Shown piece after piece: positions 1-7,533 of a DNA stretch of 64,000 nucleotides. Both the position numbers and the translations under genes were made by a program. Below the pieces are notes generated by a model, which did no database searches, was not told where the DNA came from, and worked only from the letters and a program-made list of their open reading frames with translations. Position 1 is the first letter of the stretch. Each line of letters opens with the position of its first letter. Source of the DNA: Ophiura sarsii (taxonomy: Eukaryota; Echinodermata; Ophiuroidea; Amphilepidida; Ophiuridae); NCBI GenBank assembly GCA_035610835.1, contig CM069459.1:26865570-26929569 (forward strand), in the 5' to 3' direction.

Positions 1-192
1 AAAAATGTACTTAAAGATCAAAAAGTTATTAGGCATGGCATGAATATGCTACGGAGTGAAAAGCATCAAATATACGGCATACATGTTAATAAAATATCAC
101 TTTCACCTTTAGACACAAAGCGATGGATTGCAGATGATGGAATTAGCACTTTAGCATATGGGCATTACAGAATACCACCAGGTGGTAATTGA
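1..192 (+). CDS. C-terminal end of a probable protein-primed family B DNA polymerase (partial)
   Basis: The first frame is open from base 1 to a TGA at 190-192 and encodes 63 residues, so this is the tail of a gene whose body lies upstream of the window. The tail contains the string VNKISLSPLDTKRWIADDG and then a LAYGHY-like end. From family knowledge I recognise this pattern as the C-terminus of polymerases carried by Polinton-like elements. The catalytic motifs are not visible here. It converges on the integrase gene and the two coding ends overlap on opposite strands between 165 and 192. Protein-primed polymerases copy linear DNA with terminal inverted repeats, which fits the adjacent integrase and capsid genes. 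The identification rests on a short tail and on context, so it is moderate. Confidence 0.6.
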   Translation, partial: KNVLKDQKVIRHGMNMLRSEKHQIYGIHVNKISLSPLDTKRWIADDGISTLAYGHYRIPPGGN

Positions 193-1208
193 GTATCAGG
201 AGGTACTACTAATAATTCTTGACGTACAAAACCGCGTTTTGGTGTGTGAGGGTTTATTTTTGGGTCTAAATAATACAAAATTGGGTCTCCAGGTTTTACG
301 ATGGTATTACCTATTCGATTTATGCTTAACGACCAAATTGGATCAGTTGCTCTCCTTTGTTCACCACCTTCTAACTCACCAGGTTGGTACAAGTATCGTA
401 CTCCAATGTTTGTAGGTATGCGCTGTTCAGATTTGGAACCCCGTGGTGCAGAAGATTTTATTTCAATTTGATTATTTGTTATAGCCACAGAAGGTTTTTT
501 ACCGATTAATCGAGTTACCTCATTATTTAAAGCCTTAACAACGGCTGGAAGTCTAGCGACCCATTCTCTCGATCGTGCATCTTTGCCATGTGCTTCCAAC
601 AGTAATTCTTGCGCATACTGATGCCCAAATAACCTCTCAGCAAGTGTTCTGTTAAATCTCTCAACTATTCCCTGAGCTCTATGCAAACCCCTTTCACCAC
701 GTCTAATTGCAACATTATTTAATGCCATTAAGTTACTAACAGTACCCATGAATTCACGTCCTGAATCAACTTGTAGCAATTTAGGCCATGTTAGTGGGCC
801 GCGTTTATAAATATTAGAAAATGCTTTTGCAACTTCATCAGAATTTTTCGATGAAAGCGGGTGGGCTTCCTTATAGCGCGAGGCAATGTCGACAACTGTT
901 AAAGCATACTTATATAGTTTGCGTCCGCGGGGTAATTTATCATGTGGTAAAAATAATAGATCGGCTTGATGAGCTTCATTTGGTGTAATTATATCAAATT
1001 TAGGTCTTGGAATATATTTTGGAGCAGGAAGATATATTTGCCAAATTGCTTGCTTTTTTAGCCAATTTTTTGCAATTTCTTCTGACACACTCGCGGTGGA
1101 TGACAACTTTTTGATGGCAGCAATTCCACGCCAATATCCTTTTGGGCTATAATAAATTTTAGATAGCTTAGTGGAGGTACGGGAGTTTACTTCTGTTTTT
1201 GAAGCCAT
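165..1208 (-). CDS. rve-type (retrovirus-like) DDE integrase of a Polinton/Maverick-like element
   Basis: This 347-residue protein should join the linear element DNA to host chromosomes. The N-terminal 60 residues look like the short helical region of this integrase group; I see no clear HHCC zinc finger. The catalytic core shows D82 (QADLLFLP), D148 (QVDSGREF) and E183 (IVERFNRTLAERLF), a D,D(34)E arrangement close to the retroviral D,D(35)E. The stretch HRAQGIVERFNRTLAERLF is typical of the group. The C-terminal 60 residues include DPILYYLD and RGFVRQELLVVP and may be the DNA- or chromatin-binding tail. The frame is intact. The ATG at 1206-1208 is preceded on the minus strand by an ATATAT run. 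The end overlaps the opposing polymerase tail. Family assignment is strong; activity is not shown. Confidence 0.9.
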   Translation of the reverse strand: MASKTEVNSRTSTKLSKIYYSPKGYWRGIAAIKKLSSTASVSEEIAKNWLKKQAIWQIYLPAPKYIPRPKFDIITPNEAHQADLLFLPHDKLPRGRKLYKYALTVVDIASRYKEAHPLSSKNSDEVAKAFSNIYKRGPLTWPKLLQVDSGREFMGTVSNLMALNNVAIRRGERGLHRAQGIVERFNRTLAERLFGHQYAQELLLEAHGKDARSREWVARLPAVVKALNNEVTRLIGKKPSVAITNNQIEIKSSAPRGSKSEQRIPTNIGVRYLYQPGELEGGEQRRATDPIWSLSINRIGNTIVKPGDPILYYLDPKINPHTPKRGFVRQELLVVPPDTQLPPGGIL

Positions 1209-2259
1209 GATATATTAAGTGCATACAAAATAATTTATTGCAATTAACACTATACATGTACCCTTGAATTAAATAAGACCGCAGAAAATAATTCAATTTA
1301 TTAGTGTACAATGTGCCAAAGTCCGCTAGATAAAGATTGAAGCATAGACCAAATTAATAGTGCACGAGTCCATACATAGATAACAATCTGAGAATTGTGC
1401 AATTAAACCTAACAAAAATACAACTTGCAGTGTTAGAAACATCCAATTTGACTGATTGAAATTTGAATCACCTAACCAAACACACTAAACAGAAACCAAA
1501 ATGCGTCTTAGTAAACTTAGATTGAGTCAACAGGCTATATACACTGCGCATGACCAAAAAGACACCGCCGGTGTCCCTTTATCTTAGATTGAATCAACAG
1601 GCTATATACATACACTGCGCATGACCAAAAAGACACCGCCGGTGTCCCTTTATCTTAGATTGAATCAACAGGCTATATACACTGCGCATGACCAAAAAGA
1701 CACCGCCGGTGTCCCTTTATCTTAGATTGAATCAACAGGCTATATACACTGCGCATGACCAAAAAGACACCGCCGGTGTCCCTTTATCTTAGATTGAATC
1801 AACAGGCTATACACTAACTTATCCAAGCAAATTTGACTGATGCTAAAATTTCAGATAATACAGAACAATAGCAATGTCCGTGTAGTCATAACAACTATTT
1901 AAAAAAAAAATTAAATTAACATACAATTTTTAGTTATAAGTACTTACCTGTTTTCATTGGACGTCTTGCTTGAGATTTATTTATAATAAGATCCAAAGGT
2001 GTCAGATGTTAGTTTCACTTTTTACATGGTAAAAAAGCTACTTACATGAGCCACCACGAGAAGGTCTCTGACACAATTGGCCCACGGGGGGGGCCTCTAA
2101 CAGTTGAAAGTGAGGTTATTTCATTCTAAAATTAGATGTCAAACTTTACTTGCCTGTCTTAGGTTGGCTAAAACAATGTCATATGTGTTTTTGACATTTG
2201 AAGCACTTACCCGTCATTGGCAATTTAGCGAGACCCCCTTTTTATAGCCAATCTATTAG
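1209..2259. other. Intergenic region between integrase and the next gene
   Basis: This kilobase has no convincing reading frame. Its main content is the 67-bp tandem array at 1516-1812. The remainder is AT-rich and unremarkable apart from a GTGTC-like motif scattered outside the array. As the only long gap in an otherwise compact gene set, it is the most likely place in the visible part for a control region. Confidence 0.6.
1516..1812. repeat. Tandem array of about 67-bp units, each with a GACACCG-C-CGGTGTC hairpin
   Basis: Units begin at 1516, 1583, 1654, 1721 and 1788, the last one partial. The standard unit is 67 bp and the second is 71 bp because of a 4-bp duplication. Units are nearly identical, so the array expanded recently or is kept uniform. 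Each of the four full units contains GACACCG C CGGTGTC, a perfect 7-bp inverted repeat with a one-base spacer, extended imperfectly by AAA and CTTT on either side. The array lies between the integrase start and the downstream end of the next minus-strand gene. It could be an origin-like iteron set, a terminator or simply a minisatellite. The sequence does not decide between these. Confidence 0.85.
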
Positions 2260-3090
2260 CTAAACAGTTTGCCAGTAACTTTTAACCTCGAGATCTCCAG
2301 CAAACATAAGTCGAATATGTTCTTTTCGTTTTGAAAATTCTTTGAAAGAAATACCTAAGCGATACATTCTTTTGTAAGAGCCAAAAGTTGTTGCTATATT
2401 GCGAAGTTGTTTTGCGTATGAGTTGCTTATACCAATGTTATCTTTTAACCACTTAGCCCATATCAAATCATGGGGAACAATCTGACGCAATTTTGCAACA
2501 CTAAAATAATCAAAGGCATCATTTAAACATTTGCCAAATTGTAAAGAATGACTAAACAGCCTTGCATTGTGTTGTTTTAATATTTGATAACCATCTTGTA
2601 AGATGTTTTTCACGTTATCTAGACTGGTAGGGTTCCAGTCTCTTACGTTAACCTCTTCAAAATTAACAAGTTTTGTTTTTAAATATTCATGTAGCTCCAT
2701 TCCTAAAAGATGTTGTTTTGGTGTTGGTTTACGACCAAACAAACTTTGCAACTTTATCTTCAATGGTGATTTTGGCATCGTCATAGGTAAGTTTGGCCCG
2801 TATTGTAATGCACAGCTTAGAAAAATTTGCATTTCATCATTATATTTTTGAGAATATTTTTGATAATCTGTTATAATTTGTAATTCGTTGATAGACCATG
2901 GATAGTTTCCAATTTGGCTTCCATCGGGAGTATCAACATCCATTGTTATTGGTTCGCCTGTAGTTTGACTTCTAACCTCAAATGAAATATCACTACTTAC
3001 CTCACTTTCAACTGTTAATGGCCCAGTGCTTTTTTCGTCTAGAAATTCACTAGTATTTAGTGTATTTGCTTTCTGAACGGAAAAATTCAT
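2260..3090 (-). CDS. Uncharacterised protein of the virus-like element, possible DNA-binding helical C-terminus
   Basis: The open frame runs up to an ATG at 3249, but I place the start at the internal ATG at 3088-3090, giving 276 residues. A TATA-like run lies at 3114-3125, about 24 bases before it, as at the other genes here. The N-terminal 70 residues are acidic and low in complexity. The C-terminal 85 residues are basic and helical, with LIWAKWLKDNIGISNSYAKQ followed by LRNIATTFGSYKRMYRLGIS and a KRKEHIR segment. This pattern resembles helix-turn-helix-like proteins encoded near replication genes in mobile elements. I infer nucleic-acid binding from the basic helices only. No catalytic motif is seen. 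Confidence 0.6.
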   Translation of the reverse strand: MNFSVQKANTLNTSEFLDEKSTGPLTVESEVSSDISFEVRSQTTGEPITMDVDTPDGSQIGNYPWSINELQIITDYQKYSQKYNDEMQIFLSCALQYGPNLPMTMPKSPLKIKLQSLFGRKPTPKQHLLGMELHEYLKTKLVNFEEVNVRDWNPTSLDNVKNILQDGYQILKQHNARLFSHSLQFGKCLNDAFDYFSVAKLRQIVPHDLIWAKWLKDNIGISNSYAKQLRNIATTFGSYKRMYRLGISFKEFSKRKEHIRLMFAGDLEVKSYWQTV

Positions 3091-3113
3091 AATGAGGTTG
3101 ATATGCCTATGTA

Positions 3114-3125
3114 GTAATATATATA
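3114..3125 (-). promoter_or_regulatory. TATA-like promoter element deciding the start at 3090
   Basis: The run TAATATATATAG lies about two dozen bases upstream of the ATG at 3090 but downstream of the longer possible start at 3249. A transcript initiating near here would begin at the internal ATG. This is why the shorter protein is preferred. Confidence 0.45.
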
Positions 3126-3374
3126 GGTAGACTTTGGAACAAGATAGAACAGGTACACTGTCCGTCCCTATGACTATTGTATGTAAACACATGTCCTCTG
3201 TGTGAACTCGAGGTGTGTGATAATAACGTGTAGCTAATGTAAATACCACACTATTTGCTAAGCCAGCTCATCATCTGTTGATTTAACAGTAGATAGGCTT
3301 AATTGTGTTAACTGTAATAATTATAATCAAAAAATAATAATTAGCACACGGCACTTACATAATTATAACCACAC

Positions 3375-3788
3375 TTATAAATACTTGTATACTAAATAAC
3401 CAGTGAGAACTAAACCTGTGCTAATAACAAATATTTCACCAGTCTGTATATTTGAGACTTGATTTTCGTCTAAATAATCTTCTAACATAGGCTCTGGGCC
3501 TGTATCTTGTAGCGTTAAATGTTGCCCCGTAACGAGATAATATTCTGCAGCGGTTTTAGATATCTGAGTGAATGTTTTTTCAGAGTTTGCTTCTTCACGT
3601 AATCGTCTGTTTGCATAATCGATGTTGTCTAGTCTTTTCTGATTCCATATGTCTCTACCTTTTTGTAATTCTTCTAAAGCTAAGTCATGCCTTTTCCTCT
3701 CAGCATCACCATTAATTAAACTAAACAAAAAATTACTTCCTGTGAAAGCCAATGCATTTACAACAGCACCACCTATTAACATCGCCAT
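3375..3788 (-). CDS. Small membrane-anchored probable virion protein, 137 residues
   Basis: The N-terminal 25 residues are hydrophobic (GGAVVNALAFTGSNFLFSLI). Residues 28-75 form a highly charged helical region with ERKRHDLALEELQKGRDIWN, and residues about 117-137 form a C-terminal membrane segment (IFVISTGLVLTGYLVYKYL). I recognise the charged helix followed by a membrane anchor as a recurrent unnamed family in capsid gene clusters of invertebrate virus-like elements. No function is established for it. The ATG at 3786-3788 is directly preceded on the minus strand by a TATATATA run. The gene leads a row of small minus-strand genes ending in the ATPase and capsid protein, suggesting a virion or assembly role. 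Confidence 0.7.
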   Translation of the reverse strand: MAMLIGGAVVNALAFTGSNFLFSLINGDAERKRHDLALEELQKGRDIWNQKRLDNIDYANRRLREEANSEKTFTQISKTAAEYYLVTGQHLTLQDTGPEPMLEDYLDENQVSNIQTGEIFVISTGLVLTGYLVYKYL

Positions 3789-3823
3789 TATATATATTTA
3801 ATCTATTTTTTTATTTTTTTATT

Positions 3824-4081
3824 TTAATTTCCCGGTGTAACGCTTGAGCTTGGTATAATATTTTCAGGAAGCCATCCTTGTTTTTGGACCCAAGTTTTTG
3901 TTAAATCTGCAAGATAAAGATTGAGAGTAAATTTGGCCATATTTTCAATATTAAATTTGCCTAGATTAGTTGGTTTAGTGCCAAATGCCTTTTCTGTGAG
4001 GAAACAGTTGGTGAAAACAAGCCCACTTAGCAAGGCTGTATTGTATGCTGAATTAACTAGTGTATTTGTTGTAGTGTCCAT
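3824..4081 (-). CDS. Small hydrophobic protein of the capsid gene cluster, 85 residues
   Basis: A short intact frame begins with an ATG at 4079-4081 preceded by a TATATA-like run. Residues 10-30 (NSAYNTALLSGLVFTNCFLT) and 45-60 are moderately hydrophobic. The C-terminus is WVQKQGWLPENIIPSSSV. There is no recognisable enzyme motif. Its size, position between two membrane-anchored neighbours and shared promoter-like element make a minor structural or assembly role likely. Spacing to the downstream 137-residue gene is about 35 bases. I do not recognise a named family. Confidence 0.6.
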   Translation of the reverse strand: MDTTTNTLVNSAYNTALLSGLVFTNCFLTEKAFGTKPTNLGKFNIENMAKFTLNLYLADLTKTWVQKQGWLPENIIPSSSVTPGN

Positions 4082-4159
4082 TTATATATTATGCACACAA
4101 TTTTTTTTTTTTAAATAATTAACTACAATGCTCTTTATAATTTTTACAAAAGCCCTGCC

Positions 4160-4620
4160 TTACCAATCAAATACATTATCTGATGGAGCTGAATCAGTTG
4201 TTTTAGCGACTGGAGCGGAGGAAGAAAATGTGTTTGTTTGTATTTTATTACCTCGTTGAAGGAATACTAAAATTCCCCCTACAATTAAAATAGTAAGTGC
4301 TGCAGGAACTTGCCAATACAAGTTATCAGTGCTAATTTTTGTATGTTTTCTAGGCAGTTCAGGAATGGAAATAGGCTGTGATGGTTTATCGTTATAATTA
4401 GTTATTATTTTTGCTGACTCTTCTATTTGCTTTTGCATTTGCGCTTTTAGTTCTTTTTGTTTCGCGGCATTTCTTCGCCCTGCCTCTTGTCTCTTGGGAT
4501 TTTTGATTTTGACTGCTGGGGCTGTTACAGGTACTGGAATTGGCGCTGGAGGTGGTACAACCTTTGGTTCGATCGGCGCCTCAGTTTTAGGTAACTAACA
4601 TCGTCTTTTTGCTCTGACAT
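4160..4620 (-). pseudogene. Proline-rich, single-pass membrane protein with an N-terminal frameshift
   Basis: An ATG at 4618-4620 with a TATAAT-like run just upstream starts a frame that is soon lost. Another frame, open from about 4589 down to 4160, continues with a proline-rich segment (VVPPPAPIPVPVTAPAV), a basic stretch and a membrane segment (WQVPAALTILIVGGILVFLQ). The longest ATG-initiated piece in that second frame covers 4160-4438, 92 residues, but the open frame clearly extends further upstream with sensible composition. A one-base change near 4591-4600 would explain the break. The whole gene would be about 150 residues. It could be an assembly error or a real lesion. The neighbours suggest a virion membrane protein. 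Confidence 0.6.
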
Positions 4621-4664
4621 TTTATAATATTAAATTATAAATTTTTTTATTTAAAAATTATCCT

Positions 4665-4760
4665 TAATTACCCATAATATTACCCACAATTATCCACAAT
4701 TATTCACAATTACCCATAATATTACCCTCAATTATCCACAATTACCCACAATTACCCATA
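4665..4760. repeat. Short AT-rich tandem repeat of AATTACCCA/AATTATCCAC units
   Basis: Between two minus-strand genes the units AATTACCCATAATATTACCC and CAATTATCCA recur about eight times at roughly 11-bp spacing with small variations. It is a simple-sequence tract. It may act as a spacer or terminator, but nothing else supports this. Confidence 0.7.
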
Positions 4761-4763
4761 AAT

Positions 4764-5342
4764 TTATTTCTCTTTTTGAGATTCTAAAGATTTAACTTTT
4801 TCATTATCTTCTGATTGTTCAGGAGTTATTGTGGTGCAATCCCCTCTGTGAATGTATCCACAAGTAAGCAGAGTTGCTGTAAGCGGTGCTAAGTAATGTC
4901 CATACTTATGGTAAAGCGTGCAACTGTATGTACTCAAAGCAATATTAATTACTGGATTGTTTATTAGCGTTTCTGTTAATTCTTCACCATCTCGTAGTAC
5001 TAGTTTGTTATTTGAAAGTGTACGAGCCAGCAATCCCACTGCATTTGCATAAGCTGAGCATAATGCTGATTTTACTGACTTTGCCATTACATTGCCGATG
5101 TATGCATCATATCGCGAGTATAATTTTAACAGTCCTTTTTCTTCCATGCTCTCAATCTCAGCTACTGTAATGTTTTTGCCTAAATATTCTTTGCTATTTC
5201 CTCCCGCAACAACTCCAATTAAGCGTTCTCGCATCGGTGATAGATCAAGTTGTGGAATTACAGGAGGTAGATATGAAGGTTCACCTTCGTTTTCAAGTTT
5301 TTGAATACTATTCATTAATGCATCAATACTAGCGTCGTCCAT
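4764..5342 (-). CDS. Uncharacterised 192-residue protein of the capsid gene cluster
   Basis: The frame is intact from an ATG at 5340-5342, with a TATATTTA run upstream. The first 60 residues are acidic with a proline-rich patch (SYLPPVIPQLDLSPMRERLI). A predicted helical middle contains SRYDAYIGNVMAKSVKSALC. A region rich in alanine, leucine and aromatic residues at about 120-165 (YHKYGHYLAPLTATLLTCGY) could associate with membrane. The C-terminus is strongly charged. I have an impression of a recurrent unnamed family in related elements but cannot name it. The ATPase is its upstream neighbour on the same strand, so an assembly role is plausible. I see no protease triad, so I do not call it the missing maturation protease. 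Confidence 0.65.
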   Translation of the reverse strand: MDDASIDALMNSIQKLENEGEPSYLPPVIPQLDLSPMRERLIGVVAGGNSKEYLGKNITVAEIESMEEKGLLKLYSRYDAYIGNVMAKSVKSALCSAYANAVGLLARTLSNNKLVLRDGEELTETLINNPVINIALSTYSCTLYHKYGHYLAPLTATLLTCGYIHRGDCTTITPEQSEDNEKVKSLESQKEK

Positions 5343-5414
5343 TTTATATTTAAGATTTTTTTTTTTTTAAACAAAATTATTTAATATTACCATGTTGAAA
5401 TTGTTATTATGCAT

Positions 5415-6074
5415 CTATTTTAAGAAATTATAAGAAGTTGGTTGTTCAGTAACTAATATTAACTTTGAGTGTTTATGTTGTGCAAGTAAGTCTCGCATTC
5501 TATCTCGTTCGTCTTTTGACGGAATAACATCATTTTCGCGCAAAGCATCAGCAAAACTGTCACGATCTTTACAATAAAACAAACATAGCCACTTAATTTG
5601 CTCGCGGAAGTCGGTAAGAATAGAGTTCTATTTTTGGGTAAGAATCCACATAGAGCAACGAGCATGACGCCCACTAAATGCAATTTCTGACAGCATTTGA
5701 TTCTTAGTTTTGAGGTCTTTCAGTGCGCTGCAATCATCAATTATAAATAGACTCTCCCCATCTTCTTGTCGCGCATTCAAATAATAATATTTTTTTAGGG
5801 CAAGATTTAAACCACCCTCCTTTTTAGGATTAATCAACATTACTCTGTCATCTGTAAATAGCCATTTATGTGCATGATATGTCTTATTTATTTCAAGAGT
5901 TGGACAAAATATAAAAATCCATCTGTATTTGGGCGAATAGGTCATTTGGGCCCATTTACCAGCATGCATATTAGGCCCTCTCTCGGTCTCTAGCAAATTC
6001 AATAAAAACTCAGTCTTTCCACAAGCTGTTGCTCCACAAATAATCGCTGAATGCGGTGTCTTCACTAAACTCAT
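5415..6074 (-). pseudogene. A32/FtsK-like DNA packaging ATPase interrupted by one in-frame TAG
   Basis: This ATPase would power packaging of element DNA into capsids. The N-terminal part carries a Walker A motif GATACGKT at residues 14-21 and a Walker B motif SLFIIDD at about 108-114, followed by SALKDLKTKNQMLSEIAFSG and a WILTQ sensor-like strand. At codon 149 (5628-5630) the frame meets TAG. The same frame then stays open for 70 codons to a TAG at 5415-5417 and has the expected charged C-terminal composition, including CKDRDSF and ALRENDVIPSKDERDRM. A single nonsense mutation therefore truncates an otherwise intact gene of about 219 codons. Read-through or a sequencing error are alternatives. 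The ATG is preceded by a TATATTAT run. Confidence 0.85.
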
Positions 6075-6169
6075 TATATTATATCTTTATTTTTTTTATT
6101 TTTTTTCCCAACAATACCTCCAACAACACTAACTCATTTAACGCGGGGGTGTGGGGTGCAACCCCCCAG

Positions 6170-7444
6170 CTAGTAGGCAACATTCACAAGACGGCCATTC
6201 TCAAAGTTAAGTTGGGCATCAGCGATGTAATAAATGTAGGCGTTTAGAGCTCCTGCTGCCTGGGCTGTCTTCTCAATCTCAATTTGTATAGATTGGCTAG
6301 CACCCTCAATTTTCCTGCCGCTACCGTGTAATGTCAAATCATCGTTACTACGGAAATCAAGCCAAAGAGCATATTTATTAGTAAAGTATTCTGCCGCTGT
6401 TACATCAGCCAAGTCAAATTCTTTTGCAACATTTATAGCATCGCGGTTCTTGCCGTCTGAGAAATGCTTCCTGATCTCGTGGAACTGTTGATGAGCCCGC
6501 ATACCGCTAGAATAGATCTGATTGGGCTTACCATCGATTGTAGTTGAAACTTTAGTAATTTTGGGGTTGTAGAAATCTTCACTGTCTCCGTTAAATGCGG
6601 TTTGCGGCTCCTTGAATATAATTAGAATTCCTTTCATTGAGAATGCTTGAGGTGCTAGAGTAATGTTCCAAGTTGATTCGCTTTTGTTTAGGGGTAGTTT
6701 AGTATGTCTTATAACACGATCATAAAGCACAATATGGCGGCCTTTTTGCTTTTGCTTAATGTCCATTGCTAAGGCTTTAGAGTTTAGCACTTCAAATTCC
6801 ATACTAATCCCAGTAATTGTATAAGTTGCAGTATTATCACTGGACACAATCACGTTGCCATAATTATTGAAAGTTAGCTCGTAAGATAGTCTGTCCTTAA
6901 GGTCGTATTGATGAAATGGCATATTAGCCTCGAGCAACTCAAAATCAAGCGGAATGCTAAACAAGTTGCTGTAGGCATCTCCCAGGGCAACATCAGAGGC
7001 ATTGGCACCCTTATCGCCGGCATTAATTCTAATCTTTCGCAGGGCCTCGGATTGAATTCCTTGATATACTGCGTTTTCACGCTCTTGTTGCGTCATCCAC
7101 AGATCTTGATAACAGTGAAAAATATCACTGTCATTAAGGGTGTAAACGCTTTGACCTTCTAGCTTAACTTCAATTTTGCTCACGATTGCGCGACCCAAGT
7201 TATTGACGATTGTGCGGTTTACATCTGCAAGTGCATTGAGGACTATTTTAAACGATAGTTTTGCTGTCCCGGGTATAATTACATCATGAGGGCCTAAATC
7301 CGGAAATCGTACTGTTAGAATGCCGTTTGGATCAATTGTGTCTGGATTGTGTGTGTTGTATACTGTCATGCGCTCGCCTTTAATTCCCTTCGCTTTACGT
7401 AACTTTCTCATAGGATTAAGTTTATTACCATACTCCATACTCAT
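6170..7444 (-). CDS. Probable major capsid protein (double jelly-roll type)
   Basis: This intact 424-residue frame is rich in beta-strand-like segments and has no membrane segment, as expected for a shell protein. Early strands include DVIIPGTAKLSFKIVLNALA and TIVNNLGRAIVSKIEVKLEG. The middle has SDIFHCYQDLWMTQQERENA, a long loop, then FSIPLDFELLEANMPFHQYD and RLSYELTFNNYGNVIV. The C-terminal half repeats the strand-rich pattern. I recognise this layout from unnamed capsid candidates in invertebrate Polinton-like elements and infer a double jelly-roll fold. The ATPase lies immediately downstream and a divergent structural gene upstream, the usual morphogenetic context. The TATATATATA run at 7460-7475 serves as the likely promoter. 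A fold prediction is needed for proof. Confidence 0.75.
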   Translation of the reverse strand: MSMEYGNKLNPMRKLRKAKGIKGERMTVYNTHNPDTIDPNGILTVRFPDLGPHDVIIPGTAKLSFKIVLNALADVNRTIVNNLGRAIVSKIEVKLEGQSVYTLNDSDIFHCYQDLWMTQQERENAVYQGIQSEALRKIRINAGDKGANASDVALGDAYSNLFSIPLDFELLEANMPFHQYDLKDRLSYELTFNNYGNVIVSSDNTATYTITGISMEFEVLNSKALAMDIKQKQKGRHIVLYDRVIRHTKLPLNKSESTWNITLAPQAFSMKGILIIFKEPQTAFNGDSEDFYNPKITKVSTTIDGKPNQIYSSGMRAHQQFHEIRKHFSDGKNRDAINVAKEFDLADVTAAEYFTNKYALWLDFRSNDDLTLHGSGRKIEGASQSIQIEIEKTAQAAGALNAYIYYIADAQLNFENGRLVNVAY

Positions 7445-7533
7445 TTTATTATTTATTATATATATATCTCTGTTCCAAATGTTCTGGATTTACGTTATTG
7501 TATATCTAATATATATATAAATAAAAATTAATT
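7445..7533. promoter_or_regulatory. Bidirectional promoter region between capsid and 478-residue gene
   Basis: The 89 bases between two divergent start codons contain two TATATATA runs, at about 7460-7475 and 7507-7521, each close to one of the ATGs. With so little space, both genes must be driven from here. This suggests co-expression of two structural genes. Confidence 0.6.

Noticed and set aside
158..415. 85-residue plus-strand frame over the integrase gene
   Set aside because: Shadow of the integrase; composition has no family resemblance.
5459..5683. Separate 74-residue gene downstream of the ATPase
   Set aside because: It is a different frame over the ATPase C-terminal region, which stays open in the ATPase frame itself.
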